A stretch of DNA of 64,000 nt from Photobacterium frigidiphilum (GTDB lineage Bacteria > Pseudomonadota > Gammaproteobacteria > Enterobacterales > Vibrionaceae). This document shows, one piece after another, positions 17,388 to 27,700 of this stretch; position 1 is the first letter of the stretch, and every line of letters begins with the position of its first letter. Below the pieces are notes generated by a model, which searched no databases, was not told the DNA's origin, and saw only the letters and a program-made list of their open reading frames with translations. The stretch is taken from the NCBI RefSeq assembly GCF_003025615.1, contig NZ_PYMJ01000023.1, positions 32,782 to 96,781 on the forward strand, in the 5' to 3' direction. Position numbers and translations under genes: made by a program.

Positions 17388-18121
17388 ATGACCAACCCCG
17401 AATTCAAATGGAAACTCTTTGCTCCTGAAATCATTCTCTGGTGCCTGCGCTGGTATGGTTCGACCCCAATGAGCTACGCAAACCTCAGCGACATGCTGGC
17501 AGAGCGAGGGATTTCGGTTAATCGTTCGACCATTTATCGTTGGTTTATTGAGTATGCCCTGACATTACGCAAGAAGTTACGTCGCCATCAATTCATCAGG
17601 ACAGACTCTTCGTGGCAGCTCGATGAAACCTACGTCAAAGTGAAGGGAAAATGGCACTATCTTTACCGTGCCATCAATAAACAAGGCGAAACGCTGAATT
17701 TCAATTTCTCTCACAAACGTAATAAAGAAGCCGCGAATCAGTTTCTTAGGCGCAGCCTGAGATATTACGACTTAGATAATCAGCCTAAAACGTTAAACAC
17801 GACAAACATTCCTCTTACGCCAATGCGATAGCCCGCTTGAAGAAGGAGGGACGACTGCGAGCGGATGTCGAGCAGCGGTAAGTGAAGTATCTCAATAATG
17901 GTATCGAGTCCGATCACGCCCCCATCAAGAAGCTCGTTGCCGCCACCGGCGGTTTCAAAATATGAAAACGCGCCTGGTCAACCATCCAGGAATTTGAATC
18001 ATTACGGATGTTAAACAAGGGGCGATTTGATTTTTGGTTACGTCATGATGAACGTGAAACCATTGTGCTGGAGAGATCCGCCTTATGAATCGTTTATTCA
18101 ATGTTGAGATGATTTACTCGT
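17388..18121 (+). pseudogene. IS6-family transposase pseudogene
   Basis: The frame from 17388 reads an IS6-type transposase: PEIILWCLRWY, a helix-turn-helix (ISVNRSTIYRWF) and the first catalytic Asp in SSWQLDETYVKVKG. A one-base deletion near 17797 destroys the second catalytic region, where the shifted frame reads TDKHSSYANAIARLKKEG. That frame is itself cut by TAA at about 17879 and TGA at about 17964. It continues with YLNNGIESDHAPIKKL (third catalytic region) and FESLRMLNKGRFDFWLR. A last frameshift near 18085 precedes NRLFNVEMIYS and a TAA. With at least four lesions the enzyme is dead. Confidence 0.9.
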
Positions 18122-18142
18122 AATTTTAAGCCAATGACTGGC

Positions 18143-18172
18143 TAGATCTGCCTTATCTGATTATTTGCAACA
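18143..18172. repeat. Right end of the IS6-type element, repeated at 60101
   Basis: TAGATCTGCCTTATCTGATT followed by ATTTGCAACA lies just past the transposase pseudogene. TTTGCAACA resembles the terminal inverted repeat of IS6-family elements (GGCTCTGTTGCAAA read backwards). The inner 24 bases recur at 60101-60124 with one mismatch, without the terminal TTTGCAACA. Confidence 0.55.
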
Positions 18173-18425
18173 CTCCCTTGTTGATGATATGGCAGAGGTT
18201 GAGCGAGGTGTACTTGATACGATACCCGCCGAACACGCGGCAATGATAGTAATAGCAGCCTTAGATGGTGACGCACTAGATACAGAATTATTATTGGGTG
18301 AAACATTGATACCTGTAGAAAACCAGCGATTAACCATCACCCTTACCACTACCCGAGAGGGTAATGAGGCGATGCAGAGTTACTCACAGGTGTTTACGGT
18401 TCAACACCCCCTTCAAACCGTTTAA
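18165..18425 (+). pseudogene. Fragment of an unidentified gene cut by the IS6 element
   Basis: An open frame of 86 codons begins inside the IS end and has no ribosome site; the first ATG is at 18189. It reads ERGVLDTIPAEHAAMIVIAAL ... QRLTITLTTTREGNEAMQ and ends at a proper stop. It is most likely the 3' part of a gene whose beginning was lost when the element inserted. No family is recognised. Confidence 0.4.
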
Positions 18426-19076
18426 ACAGCGTTTAAAGAGTTTAAGAACTCCATTTATTAAACACCTCTCACACTGAAACCGCCCAGAATGGCAAAATAG
18501 GCATTTGTCATTTCTAGCGGTTTCATTTGCCACACCTCGCGGGCGGCTACAATCGGCTACAGCTACATCGGCTACAATTCAGTAAGCGTTTTGCATTATT
18601 TCAATTTAATATTGATAAATATTATAGTTATTATCATTGAAATAGTTATCTATATGTTTTAAAAGGCTTAAAAGTTCTTATCCACAAAAACAGTGGGTAA
18701 CTATGGCTTGAGTATATTACTCGCTTTATTGTTATCATTTGCCAAGTATAACTATAACCTTTAATAGTAAATTTATCTTAATCAGACTATCGCAAGAGGC
18801 GGTTAATAATCTCGGGCCTGTCTTTGTATGTCATATTTCCATTATGAATATTTACCCAGGAATGATTCGCCTTGCTTCTGTAAATACCACTTATGGAGTG
18901 TTTAATTGTGGTGATAACGGTAATGTTAAGACTGAATGATGACGTTAAAAGTCAAGAAATTGACCCTTATTGCGCTGGGTCACGATTGCCTTAAATACCT
19001 GTGGGGTATTGTATTTTTATGCGGCGTCATTTGATAAATTATGCAGTTGTAATATACATTATCACTAAGGTTAATC
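18426..19076. other. Intergenic region with hairpin and short direct repeats
   Basis: About 650 bases upstream of the chemoreceptor gene. It contains a long imperfect hairpin (18475-18525) and three CGGCTACA copies at 18544-18580. An in-frame 66-codon stretch at 18739-18939 lacks a ribosome site and family resemblance and is not called. The chemoreceptor promoter should lie near the right end. Confidence 0.4.
18475..18525. repeat. Long imperfect hairpin
   Basis: TGAAACCGC at 18475-18483 pairs perfectly with GCGGTTTCA at 18517-18525, and inner segments (AGAATG.CAAA with TTTG.CATTTCT) can extend the stem. The following bases are ATTTGCC, so it is not a clear terminator. Confidence 0.45.
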
Positions 19077-21083
19077 ATGCCTAAGCCATTTCGCTCGATT
19101 ACAATTCGAACGACAATATTATTAGTTTTTATCATTCCAACTTCTTTTTTATTATTCTTTATTGGAATGCAAATTGATGCTGCAAATAGGCAACTTGCTA
19201 ATGCAGATGTATCAAGTGAAACTATTGAACTGTTTAACCTTTACGATGAAGTTGCTCATCAATTTGCGGTTGAGCGTGGTTTAACTGCGGGCGTTATCGC
19301 AGCTAAAGGGCAAGGTACGCAGCGTGATAAATTGAATAATCAACGTAACGTTGCTGATCAGGCTTACCGTAATTTAGTTGAATTTAAACCAGAAAGCCTT
19401 GATATAGTTTTAGTGCGTGATTTGTTGCGTGCTGTACAGAATGAATTGGATAATCGTCAAAATATTCGTACGCAAGTGGATCGTTTAACCATTGTTGATT
19501 CCCCCTTTGCTTATTATTCAAATGTGAATACTTTATCGCTCGATAACCTATCTATGTTGCTGACACAAATTAGCAACCGTGATTTAAAACAAGAACTGCA
19601 AGGGTTGCTGTCTTTGCTTGTCGTTAAAGAGCAAGCAGGTAAAGCTCGGGGTGCATTAAACGGTGCTTTTGCGGGTAAGCGTTCTTCGTTAGACCAACAT
19701 GCTCAAGTCAGTAGTTATATTGATGCCGAGCGTTACGCTTTACGTCAAGCTAACATGTTATTGGAAGGTGATGCTAAACGTCGTATTAGCGAAACAGCGC
19801 AAACCAATACTTGGCAGCAAGTGATGACAATTCAACAACAGTATTTATCTCAGAAAAATACGTTGTCATCCATTCAAGGCCCGACAGCTTCTGTATGGTT
19901 TGGTTTGGCCACTCAACGAATTGGTTTAGTCAAAGGATTACGCGATAGTTTGACTGCTGATATTTTATTAAAAGCTCAAGCTAACCGAGAGAATGCGAGT
20001 TTTGTTCGATTACTGTATATCTGCTTAAGTGTTTTGGTGATCTTGCCTTTGATCTTGCTAACTATGCAGTCTGTTATAAAGCTGCGTCGTCGTGTATCTG
20101 GCTTTACGCAAAAGCTGGATATGATGGCTAGAAACAAAGATCTCACCGTACGTTTATCTGATGACCAATCTGATGAATTAGGGGAAATTGCTCGTCATTT
20201 TGATGGTCTTACTCTTAGTTTGAGTGGCACTTTAGTAAAGTCACTACGTGTTGCGAGTCAGACTCAACAGGAAATGGTGGCCATGGTCGCCTTGGTTGAT
20301 AAAGCGCGCACGGTGAGTGAGCAGACCCATCAACGTTGTGACAGTATTGCCGCTGCGATGACTGAAATGGCGCAAACGAGTGATCAAGTTGCAGGCATTA
20401 CGGGTGAAGCACAAACGAGCACTGATTTGGTGAAAACCAACGCGATGGCTTGTTATGATCATGGTGAACAATCTTTTGTTACCAGCACACGCTTGCTTGA
20501 TAGTGTTAATCAAACTTATGAGTGCATTGAAGGGCTAGAAAAGCAGATGGTCAATGTATCGCAGATCCTTGATACGATTAATGCAATTTCTGAGCAGACG
20601 AACTTACTCGCGTTGAATGCAGCAATTGAAGCTGCCCGTGCAGGTGAGCAAGGTCGAGGTTTTGCTGTAGTCGCTGACGAGGTGCGAACATTGGCGCAGC
20701 GTAGTAAGCAATCAACAGAAGATATACGACACTTGCTAGATGGTATCAGTGAGAATGCTAAAGTATCATTTGTGAATATGCAGCAAAGCCGTGAAGCGAG
20801 TTACGAAACTCAAAACGTTGTATCAGAAACGAAAACATTAATGGAAGCGTTGATTGGTACCGTAAATGACATTGCTGAGTTTAATACCAGTATTGCTACC
20901 GCGTCTGAGCAACAATCGCAAACAACAAACACTGTCGATGCCGATGTTGATAATTTATTAGAAATGGCGCAAAGCACGAATCAAACGATTGTTAGCATTC
21001 ATGCTGAAATGGAGGTTGTTCAACAACGTATGGCTGAATTAGTGCATGAAGTGACGGCATTTAAATTGGATGTAGCCTCTTAG
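19077..21083 (+). CDS. Methyl-accepting chemotaxis protein with NIT sensor domain
   Basis: The 668-residue chemoreceptor has an N-terminal membrane helix (TTILLVFIIPTSFLLFFIG) and a periplasmic all-helical NIT-type domain (nitrate/nitrite-sensing family) with the characteristic VAHQFAVERGLTAGVIAAKG and SLLVVKEQAGKARGALNGAF segments. A second helix near residue 310, a HAMP domain (NKDLTVRLSDDQSDELGEI) and the signalling tip ISEQTNLLALNAAIEAARAG follow. It should signal to CheW/CheA. AAGG lies 6 bases before the ATG. It is a single-gene unit with two terminators. Nitrate or nitrite as ligand is a family inference, not shown here. Confidence 0.9.
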   Translation: MPKPFRSITIRTTILLVFIIPTSFLLFFIGMQIDAANRQLANADVSSETIELFNLYDEVAHQFAVERGLTAGVIAAKGQGTQRDKLNNQRNVADQAYRNLVEFKPESLDIVLVRDLLRAVQNELDNRQNIRTQVDRLTIVDSPFAYYSNVNTLSLDNLSMLLTQISNRDLKQELQGLLSLLVVKEQAGKARGALNGAFAGKRSSLDQHAQVSSYIDAERYALRQANMLLEGDAKRRISETAQTNTWQQVMTIQQQYLSQKNTLSSIQGPTASVWFGLATQRIGLVKGLRDSLTADILLKAQANRENASFVRLLYICLSVLVILPLILLTMQSVIKLRRRVSGFTQKLDMMARNKDLTVRLSDDQSDELGEIARHFDGLTLSLSGTLVKSLRVASQTQQEMVAMVALVDKARTVSEQTHQRCDSIAAAMTEMAQTSDQVAGITGEAQTSTDLVKTNAMACYDHGEQSFVTSTRLLDSVNQTYECIEGLEKQMVNVSQILDTINAISEQTNLLALNAAIEAARAGEQGRGFAVVADEVRTLAQRSKQSTEDIRHLLDGISENAKVSFVNMQQSREASYETQNVVSETKTLMEALIGTVNDIAEFNTSIATASEQQSQTTNTVDADVDNLLEMAQSTNQTIVSIHAEMEVVQQRMAELVHEVTAFKLDVAS

Positions 21084-21086
21084 TAA

Positions 21087-21111
21087 ATCCGTTTTTAACG
21101 GATACTTTTTT
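21087..21111 (+). terminator. Terminator 1 of the chemoreceptor gene
   Basis: ATCCGTT and AACGGAT form a perfect 7-bp stem with a 3-nt loop followed by ACTTTTTT, only 3 bases past the stop codon. Confidence 0.8.
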
Positions 21112-21135
21112 CATAAAAAAGAGAACTCTTGGCTT

Positions 21136-21171
21136 AATGTCGCTCACTTAACGTGAGCGGCATTGTTTTTT
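21136..21171 (+). terminator. Terminator 2 of the chemoreceptor gene
   Basis: AATG.CGCTCAC and GTGAGCG.CATT form a 12-position stem with one mismatch and a 5-nt loop, followed by GTTTTTT. It is tandem to the first terminator. Confidence 0.75.
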
Positions 21172-21268
21172 CTAGTGAGATATCTATTTTGAGCACTTCC
21201 ATACTCTAGGGTTTTGTTGAAATGCTGAGGTTGCTTTATCCTTGGCATTATCGGTTGACATTAAAATC

Positions 21269-22150
21269 TCACACTGTCGATCTCAACAGTGTCTTAAACG
21301 CTTCAATAAAATAAAGGTCCACATCTCTTAGTGATCTGTTTTTAGGCCAAATCGCATCGTATTGAATAAAAAATTCTGTTTTTGCGAACTCTGCATCTAG
21401 CTCTGTAACCCCTTCAGGAAGAGGCATATTGCCACACATTAATAGCGACCAGCCTAAATTATTTCTCACCATATCAACCACACCATGATAGCCCTGCGCA
21501 AACCATACATAAGGAGACATCCTCGATATCTCCATCATATTCGGTTGGTTTTGCAGCGAGCTTGATAATATTTGGGTTACCATTGCTAATTGATCATTCG
21601 AAATATGACGTTTTCGTGCTAGCGGATGTCCCTTCCCCACAACTATTTTGGCATTGCTATGACCAATAGCCATGAATTCATAAAAGCTACTTTGTCCTTC
21701 AAGAGTTTGGGATAAGGCGAGATCAATGGTTCCTTGTTTAACACCTTTAAAAATATCCTGCGAGCTTAAATTAACCACCGTTAATCGAAGGTGAGGCCAT
21801 TTTTTTTGAAATTCTGGCAAAGAAGCGAGCACATGGTCAACGTTAATATCTTGATCTAACGCAAGTGTCAGCTTAGCTGGCACACCCATTGAAAGCTGTA
21901 ATGCATTATTACTAAAACGCTCTGCACTATCTACGACAACCTTTGCGCTATCGTAAAGATTCAACCCTTCAGCTGTAATTTCTGGATACTTTCCTTTTCT
22001 ATCAAATAGCACAACACCCAGTTCATCCTCCAAGCGCGCAATGTTGCCACTGACAGTCGAAAGGTGTTTGCCGAGCCCCCTCGCTGCTGCACTAAAAGAT
22101 CCAGTGTCTGCTGCAGCGATAAAGCTTTTCAGTAACTCAAGCTTAATCAT
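21269..22150 (-). CDS. LysR-family transcriptional regulator
   Basis: The 293-residue protein opens with the LysR winged helix (LLKSFIAAADTGSFSAAARGL, then LGKHLSTVSGNIARLEDELG) and continues into a substrate-binding effector domain. AGAGGA precedes the ATG. It is transcribed away from the C45 acyltransferase gene, with start codons 102 bases apart, the typical arrangement for a LysR regulator and its target. The inducer is unknown. Confidence 0.85.
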   Translation of the reverse strand: MIKLELLKSFIAAADTGSFSAAARGLGKHLSTVSGNIARLEDELGVVLFDRKGKYPEITAEGLNLYDSAKVVVDSAERFSNNALQLSMGVPAKLTLALDQDINVDHVLASLPEFQKKWPHLRLTVVNLSSQDIFKGVKQGTIDLALSQTLEGQSSFYEFMAIGHSNAKIVVGKGHPLARKRHISNDQLAMVTQILSSSLQNQPNMMEISRMSPYVWFAQGYHGVVDMVRNNLGWSLLMCGNMPLPEGVTELDAEFAKTEFFIQYDAIWPKNRSLRDVDLYFIEAFKTLLRSTV

Positions 22151-22252
22151 AAATCCTCTGCTATTACCATAGGAAACCTCTTAAATGATATTGAAAATAT
22201 GGTCAATAATACATTCGTTCTCAATATTAACAGCAAGCTATTCGAGGTTATT

Positions 22253-23383
22253 ATGAAAAAGACCATTATTGCACTGACTTTAACCGCATCATTTTCAGTA
22301 TTCGCAAATATACCTGTCGCAGGTGATGACTTACCTTTTTTTAATGCTGAACGAGAAGCCGTACAAAATGGCGCCATCATCAAAGATATGAGCGGCCAAG
22401 CTCAGGCTTCATTAGCACAATTCATGGCTAAACAACCTTTAGGTGAATTTTCTGAAGATGTTTTAAAAGCAGCTAAACATGCCGTTGAGAACAATCGGAA
22501 AATTGCACCTGATTATGTTGCGATGATGGAGGCTTCAGCCAAGATAAGAGGTATTGATGTGGCTGAGCTTTTTGCTTCGGTATCGCAAGTTGATTATAGC
22601 GTGAATCAGGCAGTTAAAAGCAGCATGCAGGAAAAACAAGAAGTAGAAACCATTAAGGGGTGTACTTCTATTGCCTTTAATAACGGCATTGTTGGTCAAA
22701 CCAATGACTTAAGCCTAGCCACTAGCTTGACCGATCACACTACGGTCGTAAAAACGGATGACTCCATTTTCGTTGTTGCTGATGGAGCACATTTTCAAGG
22801 CATGGGTAAACATGTCGGCATTGTTATTAATTTTATGGGTGCCCCCGCAGGAATCGATGGTATTGACCACAAAAATTTAGTCACGGTGGACGCTATTTTT
22901 GCAGCGGCAACACAAGCTAAGAGTGTAGATATCTTCCTTAATACTATCAAAGATGTACGTACTATCATCCCATTCAATTTCACCGTTGCGGATGATAAAG
23001 GGAATCATGCGGCGATAGAAGTTACGGTCGAAAATGGTGTAAAAGCGATTCAATATTCTGAGCGTGGATCTGTTCATGCTAATCACAGTGCTGAATTTAA
23101 ACAGGGTTTTCTTGCTGAACATTCAGCAATAGATGCCAATACTGCATTTTTTAGTACCTTTGCTCGTGAAGTTGCCGCAGAAAATTTCCTTGATTATTCG
23201 CCAGAACTAACCGTTGAGTCTATGCAGTGGTTATTTAGCCAGCGACCTATCAACATGACCAAATACAAAGGTAAAGACTTTGTCACTGTTGAAGCAATGA
23301 TCTTCGATACCGTCGAAGGCTGTGCTTATGTGTCAGGTGATAATCCTAACTTCTCTGGGTATTCCAAGGTTTGTTTTAAGTAA
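22253..23383 (+). CDS. Exported C45-family acyltransferase/amidohydrolase-like enzyme
   Basis: The 376-residue protein has a signal peptide (MKKTIIALTLTASFSVFA). An N-terminal part of about 120 residues precedes the segment IKGCTSIAFNNGIVGQTNDL, which matches the self-cleavage site of C45/isopenicillin-N acyltransferase-like Ntn hydrolases: cleavage before Cys would free the catalytic residue, and G-x-T/Q-N-D is the usual follow-up. The rest is consistent with the alpha-beta-beta-alpha fold. It probably cuts or forms an amide of an acylated small molecule in the periplasm. The start at 22253 is favoured by GAGG 5 bases upstream. It is divergent from a LysR gene and followed by an outer-membrane protein gene. 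Confidence 0.7.
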   Translation: MKKTIIALTLTASFSVFANIPVAGDDLPFFNAEREAVQNGAIIKDMSGQAQASLAQFMAKQPLGEFSEDVLKAAKHAVENNRKIAPDYVAMMEASAKIRGIDVAELFASVSQVDYSVNQAVKSSMQEKQEVETIKGCTSIAFNNGIVGQTNDLSLATSLTDHTTVVKTDDSIFVVADGAHFQGMGKHVGIVINFMGAPAGIDGIDHKNLVTVDAIFAAATQAKSVDIFLNTIKDVRTIIPFNFTVADDKGNHAAIEVTVENGVKAIQYSERGSVHANHSAEFKQGFLAEHSAIDANTAFFSTFAREVAAENFLDYSPELTVESMQWLFSQRPINMTKYKGKDFVTVEAMIFDTVEGCAYVSGDNPNFSGYSKVCFK

Positions 23384-23519
23384 ATTAGGATAAGCAATCC
23401 GGCTGCTTAGGCTTTGTTGAAGCAATTCTACATTTTGAAGACATTAACAATGTTTCTTAATTTACAGCGCTAATACCTTCGTTTAAGTGTCTTCATCTGA
23501 ATTAAAAGGATTAACCATC

Positions 23520-24257
23520 ATGAAACAGTCAATATTAGCTATCGCAACCGTTGCTGTACTTTCTTTCAATGTTTCTGCTGCTAATGTAGCTGCCCAAGAT
23601 CAAGTTAAAGAAGATATTAATTACGGGGATCCTACCGCATCTTTTTCAACTTTAGGTGTTAGTGCGTCTAAAGACCACACTCAGTTAAACGGCATGTATG
23701 GTGTTGACTCAAATATTTTTTCACTGGATCTTGGTGTGAAAAATAAAACGGATGACAAGGGTAAAGGCGGTGATGTGAACTACCGTGGTCGCTACTTCCA
23801 TGTTACTGATGACCTTGGTTATTCTGTTGACGTGTTAGGAGGTGCAACACACTATGAAAGCGGAGATAAATCTACCTCTAATGCCGTCTTGGCAGGTTTA
23901 ATCTATAAATTTCAGGTCACGAATAATATCAGTGTGTTCCCAATGGCAAGCCTTGGTTATACCCGTATTGATGCCGATACTCTGGGTATTGATACAAAAG
24001 AAACGGACACCTTATTTCAAGGTGGTCTATATGCAATGTATAGCTTTGATGATGGTCATTGGTTATATGTGAACCCTAAAGTAACTCACATGAGTAAAGC
24101 CAATACGAATCTTGCCCAAGTTGAAGCTGGTGGCGGTTTTATGGTTGCAGATAAAGTGAGTGTGGGTGCGAAAGTGGAATATACAGCTAAAAATACTAAG
24201 CTGAATATGGATAAAGATGACACAGTTGCGTGGCTACAAGCTAACTACTACTTCTAA
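23520..24257 (+). CDS. Outer-membrane beta-barrel protein
   Basis: The 245-residue protein has a signal peptide (MKQSILAIATVAVLSFNVSA) and a mature part built of alternating amphipathic strands ending in AWLQANYYF, the C-terminal Phe typical of outer-membrane barrels. AAAAGGA precedes the ATG. It lies 136 bases after the C45-like gene and may be co-regulated with it. The size suggests an 8-10-strand barrel. No channel or enzyme family was recognised. Confidence 0.7.
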   Translation: MKQSILAIATVAVLSFNVSAANVAAQDQVKEDINYGDPTASFSTLGVSASKDHTQLNGMYGVDSNIFSLDLGVKNKTDDKGKGGDVNYRGRYFHVTDDLGYSVDVLGGATHYESGDKSTSNAVLAGLIYKFQVTNNISVFPMASLGYTRIDADTLGIDTKETDTLFQGGLYAMYSFDDGHWLYVNPKVTHMSKANTNLAQVEAGGGFMVADKVSVGAKVEYTAKNTKLNMDKDDTVAWLQANYYF

Positions 24258-24793
24258 TCTTTATTAACAGATATAAAAGCCATGGGCATAATGAACCATC
24301 CTAGCCCATAACGTCCATGGGTAGGAAACGGAAAGTTTCTTATCCCTTAATATGATGCCAGTATAAAGTATCACTTTTTATCTCTCTGAGAATCCATGCT
24401 TCAAGGCTTGAGTGGATATCGATTCAGAGGCTAATTTCATAGTAGATTCTGACTTCACTGTTGGCCGCGACGTGATCTTTTGAGATGGTAAAGCTACTCG
24501 GTAGTTATCAGGCATTCGAATAAAAGGGCCTTGCAGTTCAACTTAAAACTGAACTTAGCTAATCAATATTTTAAAAATTATGACGATATTGTTGAGACAG
24601 TTTTACCGATTGGTATAACTCAGCGATCGATTCTATTCATACTTTTTAATATGATCCCCGTGAATACTAATGCTCTTTAATATATCTCTTGTAACTGTTT
24701 ACATTTTGTAATAAATTGCACCCCCTCCCATTCGAACACTGTTCAAATATTGCAGTGATAATTATAATTATTTCACAACAGACTATTACGAAA
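24258..24793. other. Intergenic region, possibly decayed
   Basis: About 535 bases between two plus-strand genes. Partial inverted segments (GCCATGGGC and GCCCATAACGTCCATGGG, 24279-24322) occur after the barrel gene but without a T run. A stretch at about 24550-24680 can be read as protein-like (NYDDIVETVLPIGITQR) without a start and is not called. Confidence 0.35.
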
Positions 24794-27700
24794 ATGAAAA
24801 ACATAACGTTAGCCTTCATAATATCAACTAGCCTTTTACTCGTAGGATGTGGCGGCGGTGGCAGTGGTGACTCTGGTTCACCAACACCAATAAAGCCAAC
24901 CATTACGGTGCCTACACCAAGTACAATACTAACCAAACAGTCGAGAGTTGCGCTGGAAGTAAACGACATCACAGCAACGTACAGCACCGATTTAGAACTC
25001 TATCCTGATATAAATAATCAAATGGGTTCACTCAGGTTTGAATTATTAAGTACACATTACAATGATATTGCTGATTTAGATCTTGCTACGAATAAGCTAA
25101 CAATACTTAATGCCGGTGAATTAACATATAAAGTCACGGATACAAGTGATAACTACCAAACATCGACATCGACGTTTACTCTTAAAGTAAATAAAGCGAT
25201 TTCACCAACCCCGCCGATTAAAAGCGTAGTGATAGATCAAAAAGATTTCACTCGCTTACTTACTGTTAGTAAACCGCGGGGAGATTTAAATATTGAAATG
25301 GAACCAGCATCTTCGTCATTACTCAGCCTTAGTGATGTTGGTGGTTTTAGCTTTGCTATTTCACCAAAAAACTCAGGTGTTGTTAGCGGATTTATTATTG
25401 ATTCAGGTAATCGTAATTACTCTAGTTATAAAATCCCATTTAAAATAGATATAAAAGAAACAATCGCTGTCGATTTTAAAGACATACAACTTAAATACAG
25501 TATGCTAGCCCAGCCACAGTTACTGAGTAGTGGTGCTGAATATAGTTTTACTGTTAGTGATAGTAAAGTTGTTAGCATTGATGATGAAACAGGTGAGATC
25601 CAACCTCTCAATACAGGACATACCCTTGTTTCTGTATTCGTCACTTTTAAAGACTCACCTCAAATACCTGTTAGACAAACCTACTACATCACCGTTGAAA
25701 AAGGTGAACGAACAGAAAAATTCGATGCTAATTTCCCTAAAGAAATCCCGTATTCTGATAGCCTTCAACCACTTGCTATTAATACACAAAATCAACAAGG
25801 CAAGCTAACATACAAACTTATTTCAGGTGACAACGTATCAAGCTTTAATGAAAAAAATGGTACCTTCTCAGCATATAGGTTAGGGAATATTAAAGTTGAG
25901 GTTACAGATACGAGTGCTAAGTATGTTGATGCCACTACTTTAGTCGATTTCAATATTGTAAAAGCGCTACACCCTACACTAGCGAATGAATCCGCTAGCT
26001 ATATCTACTCTAGCATCCCATACGCTCTAACGATTTCTGGTCAAATCGGAACGTTACAACTTAAAGCCATAGACCCAACGATTGTTGAAGTTGAATCAAA
26101 CAAAATAAAAACATTAAAAGCTGGAACAACCATCGTTGAAGTGACCGATATATCTGAACTGTATCAGCCAGGCATTACAACACTAACCGTCAACATTGCC
26201 CATGCAGATCGAAATGATTTTAGTGTTAAACCGGTGAATCAAAAGTTTGCGGATGGGGATTCTATTCCATTCTCTACTTTATATACAAATGCTAACGAAA
26301 CGGCTACGCCAACTGTGACAATAAAGGCCAACCCAAATAATACTATTTCGTTAGATCAAAGTAATGAAGCATTAACTGTGAATAAAGCAGGATCTGCATC
26401 ATTGGAAATTTTTTGGCCGCAAGATAATCAATATAAAGAATCACAAAGAAAAATTGTCGATATTAATATCACACCAGCCGAGAATCGTTTAACGCTTGAT
26501 AGTAACTATGTTGAGACGACGTATCAAATTGATACAAAAACAATTAACTCTCCCAATGTAAGCGGTAAGAAAGGTGAATTAAGCTACAAAATAAAAGATG
26601 GAAGCCAAACAGATGTCGTCACTGTCGATGCCAAAACAGGTCTGCTATCCGTCAATTATGCCGGAACAACAACGATTGAAATAACAGATAGTGGCAACGA
26701 AAACTTTGCCCAATCAAAATCAATATTCACCGTTATGGTGCATAAAGCGGTTGAAGAACTAACCGTTAAGTACCCAGCCACCGTTGCTTTAGGAGCCGAT
26801 GTCTACTATAAACCAACTCTATCGCGCTCACTTTGGGACCTTAACTTCACTATCGACAACATTAATGTCGCTGAAGTGGTAAACAACAAAACAGGCTATA
26901 TTAAACTGAAGAGGAGCGGTGGTTTTACAGTTTCTTATACTGGTAATACGAGAAATTACCAACAGGTCCGTGGGCGAATCTATATTACGGTAGAAAAAGA
27001 ACCTCACCCAGGAATCACTGCTGAAAGCCTTGATATTTACTACTCTCCATTTGAAAAAGCGAATATCAACGTCACATCTGAGCGCTTTGGTACAAGAACA
27101 TTTATACTAACAAGCTCGCCACAGTCTCGATTTGGCTATGATTTCAATACACTCTCAGGAGAAGTTTCTAATATCAAGGATTACCCTTCTAGTAGCAGTT
27201 TTTCTGTCGTAGAAAGTGAGAGTACAAAGTATGAAAAATCAACAGCAGAGCAGCTTGGCAAAGGGACAATCAGAGTTCATTCACCAAAATCAGGTGACTC
27301 TGATAAAGACTACCAATTAGCATTTTCAAGCAATACTCAATCACATATTATTGACAGTCGATTAAATAGTGATCGCTTTCAGAAGCTGCAGCAAAGCTCT
27401 TTCTCTTTAAAAGGATATAAAAGCCGCTATCTTGCAACTTCGAGCAATATCACCAAGTATGGCCAAGGATATTTTACAATTTTGAGTGTTAAGCCTATTG
27501 ATAACGATGACCTTTTCGCGAGAAAGGCGGTAAAGGTCTTAGTCAGTCGCTTCGATGGTTGTGAATCCAACTACACTGACAGCGCATCATTAATACCAAA
27601 CATGGCTATCAATTACGATACGGATGGACAGTTAGATTGTAAGATATCAGGTGAAAGTGCTAATTACTTTACGAAGATCACCTTACTTGACGATTCACTC

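Noticed and set aside
18739..18939. 66-codon plus-strand frame before the chemoreceptor
   Set aside because: No ribosome site or family resemblance; likely chance in intergenic DNA.
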